Shown here piece by piece: positions 50,686 to 57,623 of a stretch of 64,000 bases of DNA. Positions within the stretch are counted from its first letter, which is position 1; each line of letters starts with the position of its first letter. This stretch comes from Streptomyces lomondensis (lineage in GTDB: Bacteria; Actinomycetota; Actinomycetes; Streptomycetales; Streptomycetaceae), in assembly GCF_014651035.1 (NCBI RefSeq), contig NZ_BMWC01000001.1, forward strand, positions 310,001 through 374,000, given 5' to 3'. Both the position numbers and the translations under genes were made by a program. A model generated the notes under the pieces. It was not told where the DNA came from and searched no databases. It saw only the letters and a program-made list of their open reading frames with translations.

Positions 50686-51837
50686 GTGACACGCAAGACG
50701 GTGCGTATCGCCATGAACGGCGTGACCGGGCGCATGGGCTATCGCCAGCACCTGGTCCGCTCCATCCTCGCCCTCCGTGAGCAGGGCGGCCTCGACCTCG
50801 GCGACGGCACCGTGCTGTGGCCCGAGCCGATCCTGGTCGGCCGCCGCGAGCACGCGCTCAAGGCCCTGGCCGAGCAGCACGGCCTGGAGCACGTCTCGAC
50901 CGACCTGGACGCGGTCCTCGCCGACGAGTCGGTGGACATCTACTTCGACGCGCAGGTCACCTCCGCCCGCGAGGAGGCGCTGAAGAGGGCCATCGCCGCA
51001 GGCAAGCACATCTACACCGAGAAGCCGACGGCGACGGGCCTGGACGGCGCACTCGACCTGGCCCGCCTGGCGAACGAGGCCGGCATCAAGCACGGCGTCG
51101 TCCAGGACAAGCTCTTCCTCCCCGGCCTGCTCAAGCTCAAGCGCCTCATCGACGGCGGCTTCTTCGGCCGGATCCTGTCCGTGCGCGGCGAGTTCGGCTA
51201 CTGGGTCTTCGAGGGCGACTGGCAGGCCGCCCAGCGCCCGTCCTGGAACTACCGGGCCGAGGACGGCGGCGGCATCGTCGTCGACATGTTCCCGCACTGG
51301 GAGTACGTGCTGCACGAGCTGTTCGGCCGGGTGAAGTCCGTCCAGGCCATCGCCACCACCCACATCCCGCAGCGCTGGGACGAGAACGGCAAGCCGTACG
51401 ACGCGACGGCCGACGACGCCGCCTACGGCATCTTCGAGCTCGACGGCGGCGCCATCGCCCAGATCAACTCCTCCTGGGCGGTCCGCGTCAACCGCGACGA
51501 GCTGGTGGAGTTCCAGGTCGACGGCACCGAGGGCTCCGCGGTCGCGGGGCTCAGGAACTGCCGCGTGCAGCACCGCAGCGCCACCCCCAAGCCGGTCTGG
51601 AACCCGGACATCCCCGCCACGGAGGTCTTCCGCGACCAGTGGCAGGAGGTGCCGGACAACGCCGAGTTCGACAACGGCTTCAAGGCCCAGTGGGAGCTGT
51701 TCCTCAAGCACGTCTACGCCGACGCCCCCTACCACTGGGACCTGCTGGCCGGTGCCCGCGGCGTCCAGCTCGCCGAGCTGGGCCTGAAGTCCTCGGCCGA
51801 GGGCCGCCGCCTCGACGTACCGGAGATCTCGCTATGA
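50686..51837 (+). CDS. Gfo/Idh/MocA-family oxidoreductase
   Basis: A 383-residue NAD(P)-dependent oxidoreductase. The N-terminal Rossmann domain (VRIAMNGVTGRMGYRQHLVRSIL) has an NGVTGRMG loop in place of the usual GxGxxG. Family features EKPTATGLDGALDLARLA (the EKP motif), KHGVVQDKLFLPGLLKLKRL and GGGIVVDMFPHWEYVLHELFG follow, and a beta-sheet C-domain binds substrate. Such enzymes oxidise or reduce a sugar or cyclitol hydroxyl. GTG 50686 follows AAGGGA; upstream in-frame sequence is non-homologous. The stop overlaps the next gene by 4 nt (ATGA). It is the first gene of a LacI-controlled three-gene operon. Confidence 0.9.
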   Translation: MTRKTVRIAMNGVTGRMGYRQHLVRSILALREQGGLDLGDGTVLWPEPILVGRREHALKALAEQHGLEHVSTDLDAVLADESVDIYFDAQVTSAREEALKRAIAAGKHIYTEKPTATGLDGALDLARLANEAGIKHGVVQDKLFLPGLLKLKRLIDGGFFGRILSVRGEFGYWVFEGDWQAAQRPSWNYRAEDGGGIVVDMFPHWEYVLHELFGRVKSVQAIATTHIPQRWDENGKPYDATADDAAYGIFELDGGAIAQINSSWAVRVNRDELVEFQVDGTEGSAVAGLRNCRVQHRSATPKPVWNPDIPATEVFRDQWQEVPDNAEFDNGFKAQWELFLKHVYADAPYHWDLLAGARGVQLAELGLKSSAEGRRLDVPEISL

Positions 51838-52988
51838 CCATCCGACTCCCGGACAGCGGCGGGGCGCTGCGGACCTACGAGCCCCGCACCGAGCCCCTCG
51901 CCATGACGCCCGGCACGCCCTTCACCTCCCGCACGGTCTTCTCGGCGGCGCACGTCGTCGCCGACCCGTACGCGGACGTGTCCCCCGACTCGCCCGCCGC
52001 CGTCGACTGGGACGCCACCCTCGCCTTCCGCCGCCACCTGTGGTCGCACGGGCTGGGTGTCGCCGAGGCCATGGACACCGCCCAGCGCGGCATGGGCCTG
52101 GACTGGGCGGGCGCGGCGGAGCTGATCGGTCGTTCGGCAAGGGAGGCGAAGGCGGTCGGCGGCCGTATCGCGTGCGGTGTCGGCACCGACCAGCTCCTCG
52201 GTCCCGCCTCCCTGGAGGAGGTCGCGTCGGCGTACGAGGAGCAGCTCGCGCTGGCGGAGGAGCACGGCGTCCAGCCCATCCTCATGGCCTCCCGGGCGCT
52301 CGCGGCCGCCGCCAGGGGCCCGGAGGAGTATCTGGAGATCTACGGCAGGCTGCTGCGCCAGTCCACCGAGCCGGTCATCCTGCACTGGCTCGGCCCGATG
52401 TTCGACCCGGCGCTGGAGGGCTACTGGGGCTCGTCCGACCTGGACGCGGCGACGGACACCTTCCTGGAGGTGATCTCGGCGCACCCGGACAAGGTCGACG
52501 GCATCAAGATCTCCCTCCTGGACGCCCAGCGCGAGATCGACCTTCGCCGCCGGCTGCCGCAGGGCGTGCGCTGCTACACGGGCGACGACTTCAACTACCC
52601 GGAGCTGATCGCGGGCGACGAGAAGGGCTTCAGCCACGCCCTGCTCGGCATCTTCGACCCGCTGGGCCCGCTGGCGGCGGAGGCCGTCCGGGTCCTGGAC
52701 ACCGGGAATGTGCAGGGCTTCCGGGACCTGCTGGACCCCACGGTCGAACTCTCCCGCCACCTCTTCCAGACCCCCACCCGCTTCTACAAGACGGGCGTGG
52801 TCTTCCTCGCCTGGCTCGCGGGCCACCAGTCCCACTTCACGATGGTCGGCGGCCTCCAGTCGGCCCGCTCCCTCCCGCACTTCGCGAAGGCCTACGAACT
52901 CGCCGACGGCCTCGGCCTGTTCCCCGACCCGAAGCTGGCGGAGGAGCGCATGAAGACCCTGCTGAGCCTGTACGGGGTGAACCAGTGA
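51834..52988 (+). CDS. DUF993/dihydrodipicolinate synthase-like protein
   Basis: A 384-residue protein that I recall as DUF993, grouped with aldolases of the dihydrodipicolinate synthase superfamily. Segments are FTSRTVFSAAHVVADPYAD, DWDATLAFRRHLWSHGLGVAEAMDTAQRGMGLDW, GRIACGVGTDQL, PVILHWLGPMFDPALEGYWG, VDGIKISLLDAQREIDLRRRLPQGVRCYTGDDFNY, where the Lys in GIKIS could be the Schiff-base residue. It overlaps both neighbours by 4 nt, so the three products are made together. A retro-aldol or lyase step in degradation of an oxidised sugar is likely, but the substrate is unknown. Confidence 0.85.
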   Translation: MTIRLPDSGGALRTYEPRTEPLAMTPGTPFTSRTVFSAAHVVADPYADVSPDSPAAVDWDATLAFRRHLWSHGLGVAEAMDTAQRGMGLDWAGAAELIGRSAREAKAVGGRIACGVGTDQLLGPASLEEVASAYEEQLALAEEHGVQPILMASRALAAAARGPEEYLEIYGRLLRQSTEPVILHWLGPMFDPALEGYWGSSDLDAATDTFLEVISAHPDKVDGIKISLLDAQREIDLRRRLPQGVRCYTGDDFNYPELIAGDEKGFSHALLGIFDPLGPLAAEAVRVLDTGNVQGFRDLLDPTVELSRHLFQTPTRFYKTGVVFLAWLAGHQSHFTMVGGLQSARSLPHFAKAYELADGLGLFPDPKLAEERMKTLLSLYGVNQ

Positions 52989-53821
52989 GCACGTCCGGGC
53001 TGGACCGTTTCTCCATCAACCAGATGACGGTGAAGCAGCTGTCGATGCCGGACCTGGTGGACGGCTGCGGCCGGCTGGGCATCCGCAACGTCGGCCTGTG
53101 GCGCGAACCTGTGCAGTCCTACGGCCTGGAGGCCACGGCGAAGCTGGTCCGGGACGCGGGTCTGACAGTGACGACGTTGTGCCGGGGCGGCTTCTTCACG
53201 GCGATCGAGCCGAAGGAGCGGGCCGCGGCCCTGGCCGACAACCGCCGGGCGATCGACGAGGCGGCGACGCTCGGCACGGACACCCTGGTCCTGGTCTCGG
53301 GCGGCCTTCCGGCGGGCTCCAAGGACCTGCACGGGGCGCGGGAGCGCATCGCCGACGCGCTGGCGGAGCTGGGCCCGTACGCGGAGCGGCACGGCGTGCG
53401 CCTCGCGATCGAGCCGCTGCACCCCATGTACGCCTCGGACCGCTGCGTGGTGTCGACACTGGCCCAGGCCCTCGACCTGGCGGAACGCTTCCCGGCGCAC
53501 CAGGTCGGCGTCACGGTCGACACGTACCACATCTGGTGGGACGACACGGCCCCCGCGCAGATCGCCCGGGCGGGCGAGGGCGGCCGCATCCACACCTTCC
53601 AGCTCGCCGACTGGACGACGCCCCTCCCGGAGGGCGTGCTGACCGGCCGCGGCCAGATCGGCGACGGCGCGATCGACATGCGGGAGTGGCAGGGCTACGT
53701 GGAGGCGGCCGGCTACACCGGCGCCATCGAGGTCGAACTGTTCAACGACGGGTTGTGGGCCCGGGACGGCCAGGAGGTCCTGGCCGAGACGGCGGCCAGG
53801 TTCGTCGAGCACACCCGGTGA
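52985..53821 (+). CDS. Sugar phosphate isomerase/epimerase family protein
   Basis: A 278-residue TIM barrel of the xylose isomerase-like family beginning RFSINQMTVKQLSMPDLVDGCGRLGIRNVGLWREP. Metal-ligand segments are VRLAIEPLHPMYASDRCVV (Glu), VGVTVDTYHIWWDD (Asp, His), IHTFQLADW and AIEVELFNDGLW (Glu). GTG 52985 overlaps the DUF993 stop (GTGA). Together with the Gfo/Idh enzyme it forms the pair often seen in pathways that oxidise and then rearrange or eliminate sugars, inositols or 3-keto-glycosides. A strong terminator follows 20 bp later. Confidence 0.88.
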   Translation: MSTSGLDRFSINQMTVKQLSMPDLVDGCGRLGIRNVGLWREPVQSYGLEATAKLVRDAGLTVTTLCRGGFFTAIEPKERAAALADNRRAIDEAATLGTDTLVLVSGGLPAGSKDLHGARERIADALAELGPYAERHGVRLAIEPLHPMYASDRCVVSTLAQALDLAERFPAHQVGVTVDTYHIWWDDTAPAQIARAGEGGRIHTFQLADWTTPLPEGVLTGRGQIGDGAIDMREWQGYVEAAGYTGAIEVELFNDGLWARDGQEVLAETAARFVEHTR

Positions 53822-53840
53822 TCCGGCGCTGAACCACGCC

Positions 53841-53874
53841 CGCTGCCCCGCCCCGGAACGGGGGCGGGGCAGCG
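53841..53874. terminator. Strong hairpin terminator after the sugar operon
   Basis: CGCTGCCCCGCCCC (53841-53854) pairs perfectly with GGGGCGGGGCAGCG (53861-53874), a 14-bp stem with a 6-nt loop. Confidence 0.88.
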
Positions 53875-53889
53875 GCCGTCTCCGGGACC

Positions 53890-54080
53890 GCGCCCACGCT
53901 GCTCCGGACGCGGGTGCCCCCGAGGCGCGGCACCGGCGCCAGGGACGTCAGCGCGACCCCGCCCACCAGCAGCGCCGCCGCGCACCACCGCAGCGGACCC
54001 ACCGGCTCGTCCAGGAACAGCGCCGCCGACGACATCCCGAAGACCGGCACCAGGAGGGAGAAGGGGGCCACCGTCGAGGC
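53890..54080 (-). pseudogene. C-terminal remnant of an EamA transporter
   Basis: Only the end of an EamA/DMT transporter is left: VAPFSLLVPVFGMSSAALFLDEPV followed by GPLRWCAAALLVGGVALTSL, the last two helices of the second repeat. The frame loses all similarity right at the stop of the imine-reductase-like gene (54085), so the ~220 N-terminal residues have been replaced by that gene and the MerR region. The remnant has no start site of its own and its frame runs on through the terminator. This looks like the scar of an insertion or deletion. Confidence 0.75.
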
Positions 54081-54084
54081 GCGG

Positions 54085-54975
54085 TCAGTCGCCGGCGGGC
54101 TTGCCGAACTCCTCGATCAGCACCGGGTACTGCTCCTTGCCGTGCCCGGCGGCGATCGCGCGGTCGGCCATCGCCTTGATCAGCCTCGGCAGTTCGGCGT
54201 TGACCCCCACCGCCTCGCTCTCCTCGATCAGGTGTGCCATCGCGCGCGCGTCGGTCTCCAGGGCCGACACCTCGGCCGGGAAGGAGCCGCTGTCGATCTG
54301 CTCGGCGTAACCCGGCAGCCACTCGGCCACCCCGGCGGCGATCTGCCGGGCGAACGGCGCGAAGGTCCCGGCGTCGACACCGGCCGTCCTGAGCAGTGCG
54401 GTGCCCTGGAGCCAGGCGTTCAGGACGCTCCACATCATGGCCAGACCGGCGACGTCGTAGAGGGACGCGAGCCCGTGGTCCGCGCCGAGGTAGGTGACGG
54501 TGCCGAGCGCGCCGAGCGCGGACGCGTGCGCCTCGAAGTCCGCCTGCGCCCCGCTGTGCAGGATCATCGCCTCGGCGGTCCCGATCGCCGGCGGGACGGC
54601 CATGATGGCGCCGTCCAGGTACCGGGCGCCTCGCCGCTCGGCCCAGCGGGCGGCCTCCCGGGCCTGGGCGGAGTCGCCCGAGGTCAGGTTGACCAGCATC
54701 GCGCCGTCGAGGTCGACACCGTCCGCGTCGAGCAGTTCGCGCACGGCCGGGTAGTCGGTGAGGCAGACGACGGTCAGGGAGCCCGCCCCGATCGCGTCGC
54801 CGACCGAGCGCGCGCGCCGCGCGCCCTCGGCCACCAGCCGGTCGGCCTTGGACGCCGTCCGGTTCCACACGGTCGTCGGGTGCCCGGCCTTCAGGAACGC
54901 ACCGGCGAGTGCCTGGCCCATCAGCCCAAGTCCGATGACAGAAACGGGTGTTCGGGGTGTGTTGTCCTCTTCCAT
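54085..54975 (-). CDS. NAD(P)-dependent oxidoreductase, imine reductase-like
   Basis: A 296-residue protein of the 3-hydroxyisobutyrate dehydrogenase/imine reductase superfamily. The N-terminal Rossmann part has VSVIGLGLMGQALAGAFLKAGHPTTVWNRT, where WNRT(A)SKADRL indicates NADPH preference. Next comes LVNLTSGDSAQAREAARWAERRGARYLDGAIMAVPPAIG. The helical C-domain has YDVAGLAMMWSVLNAWLQG, where imine reductases place a substrate-site acid. The cyclic imine substrate is unknown. It is divergent from a MerR regulator (48 bp between starts), which probably controls it. ATG 54975 lacks a strong ribosome site. Confidence 0.85.
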   Translation of the reverse strand: MEEDNTPRTPVSVIGLGLMGQALAGAFLKAGHPTTVWNRTASKADRLVAEGARRARSVGDAIGAGSLTVVCLTDYPAVRELLDADGVDLDGAMLVNLTSGDSAQAREAARWAERRGARYLDGAIMAVPPAIGTAEAMILHSGAQADFEAHASALGALGTVTYLGADHGLASLYDVAGLAMMWSVLNAWLQGTALLRTAGVDAGTFAPFARQIAAGVAEWLPGYAEQIDSGSFPAEVSALETDARAMAHLIEESEAVGVNAELPRLIKAMADRAIAAGHGKEQYPVLIEEFGKPAGD

Positions 54976-55023
54976 GGCAGCATCGTCAACGTTGATACCG
55001 GTGTGAAGGTCAAGGGGGATTCG

Positions 55024-55431
55024 ATGCGGATCGGGGAACTGAGCCGGCGGACGGGCGTCAACGCCCACCAGCTGCGCTACTACGAGGCCCAGGGGCTGCT
55101 GGAGGCGGACCGCGGCGCGAACGGCTACCGCGAGTACGACGAGACGGCCGTGCTCCGGGTGAAGCAGATCCGGCACCTCCTCGGCGCCGGCCTGTCCTCC
55201 GAGGACATCGCGTACCTGCTGCCCTGCGCGGACGGGGAGGCCCCGACCCTGCTCGGCTGCCCGGAACTGCTCGACGCGATGCAGTCACGGCTGCGGCGGC
55301 TGGACGACCAGATACAACGGCTCGCCCGGTCCCGCGACGCTCTCGCCGGATACATCGAGGCGGCGCAGCGCATGGGTGACGAGAGGTATCCGCCCTTCGA
55401 CGACGCCGGCGTGGAGGCCGTCTCCGCGTGA
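55024..55431 (+). CDS. MerR-family transcriptional regulator
   Basis: A 135-residue MerR protein: HTH at the start (MRIGELSRRTGVNAHQLRYYEAQGLLEADRGANGYREYDE), the linker VLRVKQIRHLLGAGLSSEDIAYLLPCADG, and a dimerisation helix RLRRLDDQIQRLARSRDALAGYIEAA. Cys residues are near LLPCADG and LLGCPELL, but no clear metal or redox motif is present. ATG 55024 has AAGGGGG 5 nt upstream. It is divergent from the imine-reductase-like gene, and the 48-bp gap must hold both promoters, a normal MerR design in which the regulator twists an overlong spacer. Confidence 0.9.
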   Translation: MRIGELSRRTGVNAHQLRYYEAQGLLEADRGANGYREYDETAVLRVKQIRHLLGAGLSSEDIAYLLPCADGEAPTLLGCPELLDAMQSRLRRLDDQIQRLARSRDALAGYIEAAQRMGDERYPPFDDAGVEAVSA

Positions 55432-55490
55432 GCGAGCCGCGGCCCTAACTCCGTTGCCGCCCCATGTCCCGTCTGACTACCGTCCCCACC

Positions 55491-56021
55491 ATGTCCCCGA
55501 CCCTGCGCACCCCCCGCCTCCTCCTGACCCCCTACACCCCGGACGACGAGGACGACTTCGTCGCCCTGTTCCAGGACACCCGGGTCTCCCGGTGGATGGG
55601 GGACGGCCCTGTTTCCGAGGCCGACGACCGGGCCCTGTTCGGGCGGATCTTCAGCAAGGTGTACGCGCAGGACCTGTTCGACGTGTGGGCGGTCCGGCGC
55701 GACGGGCGGCTGATCGGGCACGCGGAGATCAAGCGGACAGAAGAAGTCCGGGGACACGAGATCATCTACGCCCTGTCCCCGGAGGCCTGGGGCAGCGGGC
55801 TCGGGACGGAACTGGCCGAGGCGCTCGTGACGTACGGCTTCGGGACCCTCGGGCTCACCGAGGTGCACGCCACGGTCGCCGCGGAGAACGAGGCCTCACT
55901 GCGCCTGCTGGCCAGGAACGGATTCACGCACGTCAGGGACATCGAGGAGGACGACGGCGGCCTCACTCGCGTATTGAGTAAGAAATTCTTACCCGACGGC
56001 GCAACCCTTCCCGCACTTTGA
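55491..56021 (+). CDS. GNAT-family N-acetyltransferase (RimJ/RimL type)
   Basis: A protein of about 176 residues with the RimJ-like GNAT fold: LRTPRLLLTPYTPDDEDDFVALF, then VWAVRRDGRLIGHAEIKR, then the acetyl-CoA loop LSPEAWGSGLGTELAEALVTYGF, then VAAENEASLRLLARNGF. It would acetylate a protein N-terminus, amine or antibiotic-like compound. ATG 55491 begins just before the family's conserved TPRLLL; ATG 55464 would add nine residues, and neither has a clear ribosome site. A 13-bp terminator stem follows about 78 bp after the stop. Confidence 0.87.
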   Translation: MSPTLRTPRLLLTPYTPDDEDDFVALFQDTRVSRWMGDGPVSEADDRALFGRIFSKVYAQDLFDVWAVRRDGRLIGHAEIKRTEEVRGHEIIYALSPEAWGSGLGTELAEALVTYGFGTLGLTEVHATVAAENEASLRLLARNGFTHVRDIEEDDGGLTRVLSKKFLPDGATLPAL

Positions 56022-56098
56022 GGGTCGTACTTGGTGTCAGGACTTCTGGAGGGGGATCCGGGGGGATCGCGGGGGTTCCTGACGGGAGGGGAAAAGCC

Positions 56099-56128
56099 GA
56101 GGGGCCCGGTCGACGGACCGGGCCCCTC
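56099..56128. terminator. Bidirectional hairpin between GNAT gene and rbsD
   Basis: GGGGCCCGGTC (56101-56111) and GACCGGGCCCC (56116-56126) form a perfect stem, extended by two more pairs to 56099-56128, around a GACG tetraloop. Confidence 0.85.
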
Positions 56129-56136
56129 GAAACCTT

Positions 56137-56178
56137 CCGGGGTGTCAGAACCGGGGTGTCAGAACCCGGGTGTCAGAA
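56137..56178. repeat. Three tandem 14-bp repeats at the rbsD stop codon
   Basis: CCGGGGTGTCAGAA occurs at 56137-56150 and 56151-56164, and as CCCGGGTGTCAGAA at 56165-56178. The last copy contains the rbsD stop (56173-56175), so the repeat grew outward from the 3' end of the gene by slippage or duplication. Confidence 0.9.
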
Positions 56179-56562
56179 GAAGACGCCGCAGCGCAGCAGC
56201 ACGTTCGCGTACGGCCGTGCCTCGCCCGTGCGCACGATCAGCCGGGCGCCCGCCGACAGTTCCTTGAGCCGCTCGTGCGGGACGAGGTCCAGCGCGGGGA
56301 AGTACCCGTCCAGCAGCTTCGAGGTCCGCGGATTCGCCCGCCGTACCTCCTCGGCCGCCGTCGCCCCCTCGATCACCAGCTCGGCCAGCAGCCCGTCCAG
56401 CACCTCCGCGAACGCCGGCACCCCGGCCCGGAACGCGAGATCCACCACCCGGGGCCCGTCGGGTATGGGCATGCCCGCGTCGCACACCAGCACCCCGTCA
56501 CCGTGGCCGAGCTCGGCCAGCGCACCGGCGAGGTGACGGTTCAGTATTCCGGCCTTCTTCAC
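56173..56562 (-). CDS. rbsD: D-ribose pyranase
   Basis: A 129-residue RbsD, converting beta-pyranose ribose to the form used by ribokinase. The start MKKAGILNRHLAGALAELGHGDGVLVCDAGMPIPDGPRVVDLAF contains the catalytic His20 region (GHGD) and the family DAGMPIP motif; the C-terminus has RTGEARPYANVLLRCGVFF with the conserved YANVLL. It overlaps the ribokinase stop by 4 nt (56559-56562), so it is translationally coupled as the last gene of the ribose operon. Confidence 0.95.
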   Translation of the reverse strand: MKKAGILNRHLAGALAELGHGDGVLVCDAGMPIPDGPRVVDLAFRAGVPAFAEVLDGLLAELVIEGATAAEEVRRANPRTSKLLDGYFPALDLVPHERLKELSAGARLIVRTGEARPYANVLLRCGVFF

Positions 56563-57548
56563 GCCGCCCCACCTTGCTCCCCCGATGCCGAGTCGCTGCC
56601 CGACCCGCGGCCGGGGGTCCGGGGGTTGTCCCCCGGGTCAGCACAGCACAGCTGGGCGACCTCCTCCGCCGTCGGGAAGGACGCCTGCGCGCCCTCCTTC
56701 GTCACGGTCGCCGCCCCGACCCGCGCCGCGTACGCCGCCGCCTCCGCCAGGGACTCGCCCGCCCCCAGCCGGTAGGCCAGCGCGGCGGTGAACGCGTCGC
56801 CCGCGCCCGTGGTGTCCACCGCGTGCACCTTCACCGACGCGACACGGGAGACACCCTCCGCCGACGCCACCAGCGCGCCCTCCGAGCCCAGCGTCACGAC
56901 CACCGACCGCGGGCCCTTCGCGAGCAGGATCCGCGCCCAGTCCTCGGGGCTGTCCCCGACGGCCGACCCGCCCAGGATCACCTTCGCCTCGTGCTCGTTG
57001 ACGATCAGCGGGTCGCAGGCCGCCAGCACTTCCGGCGGCAGCGGGCGCGGCGGCGACGGGTTCAGCACGAAACGGCTGCCCGGCGCCAGGTTCCGCACGA
57101 CCTCCACCACCGCCTCCAGCGGGATCTCCAACTGGGCCGACACCACCCGGGAGCCCTGGAAGAGACACGCCGCGGCGCTCACGTCCTCCGGGGCCAGCCG
57201 GCCGTTCGCGCCCGGCGAGACGACGATGCTGTTGTCCCCGGACGGGTCGACCGTGATCAGCGCGACCCCGGTCGGCGCACCGCCCACCAGGACACCCACC
57301 GTGTCGACGCCGGCCTCGTGCTGCGAGTCCAGCAGCAGCCGGCCGTACGCGTCGTCACCGACCCGGGCCAGCAGCGCCGTACGGGCACCGAGCCGGGCGG
57401 CGGCGACCGCCTGGTTCGCGCCCTTGCCGCCCGGGTGGACGGCCAGGTCGGAGCCGAGCACGGTCTCGCCGGCACCGGGCCGGCGCTCGACTCCGATCAC
57501 CAGGTCGGCGTTGGCCGACCCCACGACCAGGAGGTCGTAGTCGTACAT
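56559..57548 (-). CDS. rbsK: Ribokinase
   Basis: A 329-residue PfkB-family sugar kinase, phosphorylating ribose to ribose 5-phosphate. The first PfkB motif appears as VHPGGKGANQAVAAARLGARTALLARVGDD and the second as VHAVDTTGAGDAFTAALAYRL, where DTTGAGD supplies the catalytic Asp and anion hole. The N-terminal VVGSANADLV is also typical. ATG 57548 has GGGGAG upstream. The last ~25 residues are a Gly/Ser/Ala-rich extension. A hairpin separates it from the upstream transporter gene. Confidence 0.95.
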   Translation of the reverse strand: MYDYDLLVVGSANADLVIGVERRPGAGETVLGSDLAVHPGGKGANQAVAAARLGARTALLARVGDDAYGRLLLDSQHEAGVDTVGVLVGGAPTGVALITVDPSGDNSIVVSPGANGRLAPEDVSAAACLFQGSRVVSAQLEIPLEAVVEVVRNLAPGSRFVLNPSPPRPLPPEVLAACDPLIVNEHEAKVILGGSAVGDSPEDWARILLAKGPRSVVVTLGSEGALVASAEGVSRVASVKVHAVDTTGAGDAFTAALAYRLGAGESLAEAAAYAARVGAATVTKEGAQASFPTAEEVAQLCCADPGDNPRTPGRGSGSDSASGEQGGAA

Positions 57549-57574
57549 GAGTTGTCTCCCCACGTGAGTGACAT

Positions 57575-57612
57575 GGCCGGGCGGTCCCCACGCGGTGCGC
57601 GACCGCCCGGCC
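57575..57612 (-). terminator. Intercistronic hairpin between the transporter fusion and rbsK
   Basis: GGCCGGGCGGTC (57575-57586) and GACCGCCCGGCC (57601-57612) form a perfect 12-bp stem with a 14-nt loop, just after the stop of the permease-binding-protein fusion. It probably reduces or processes the transcript so that transporter message exceeds kinase message. Confidence 0.75.
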
Positions 57613-57623
57613 GTTCCCCGATG

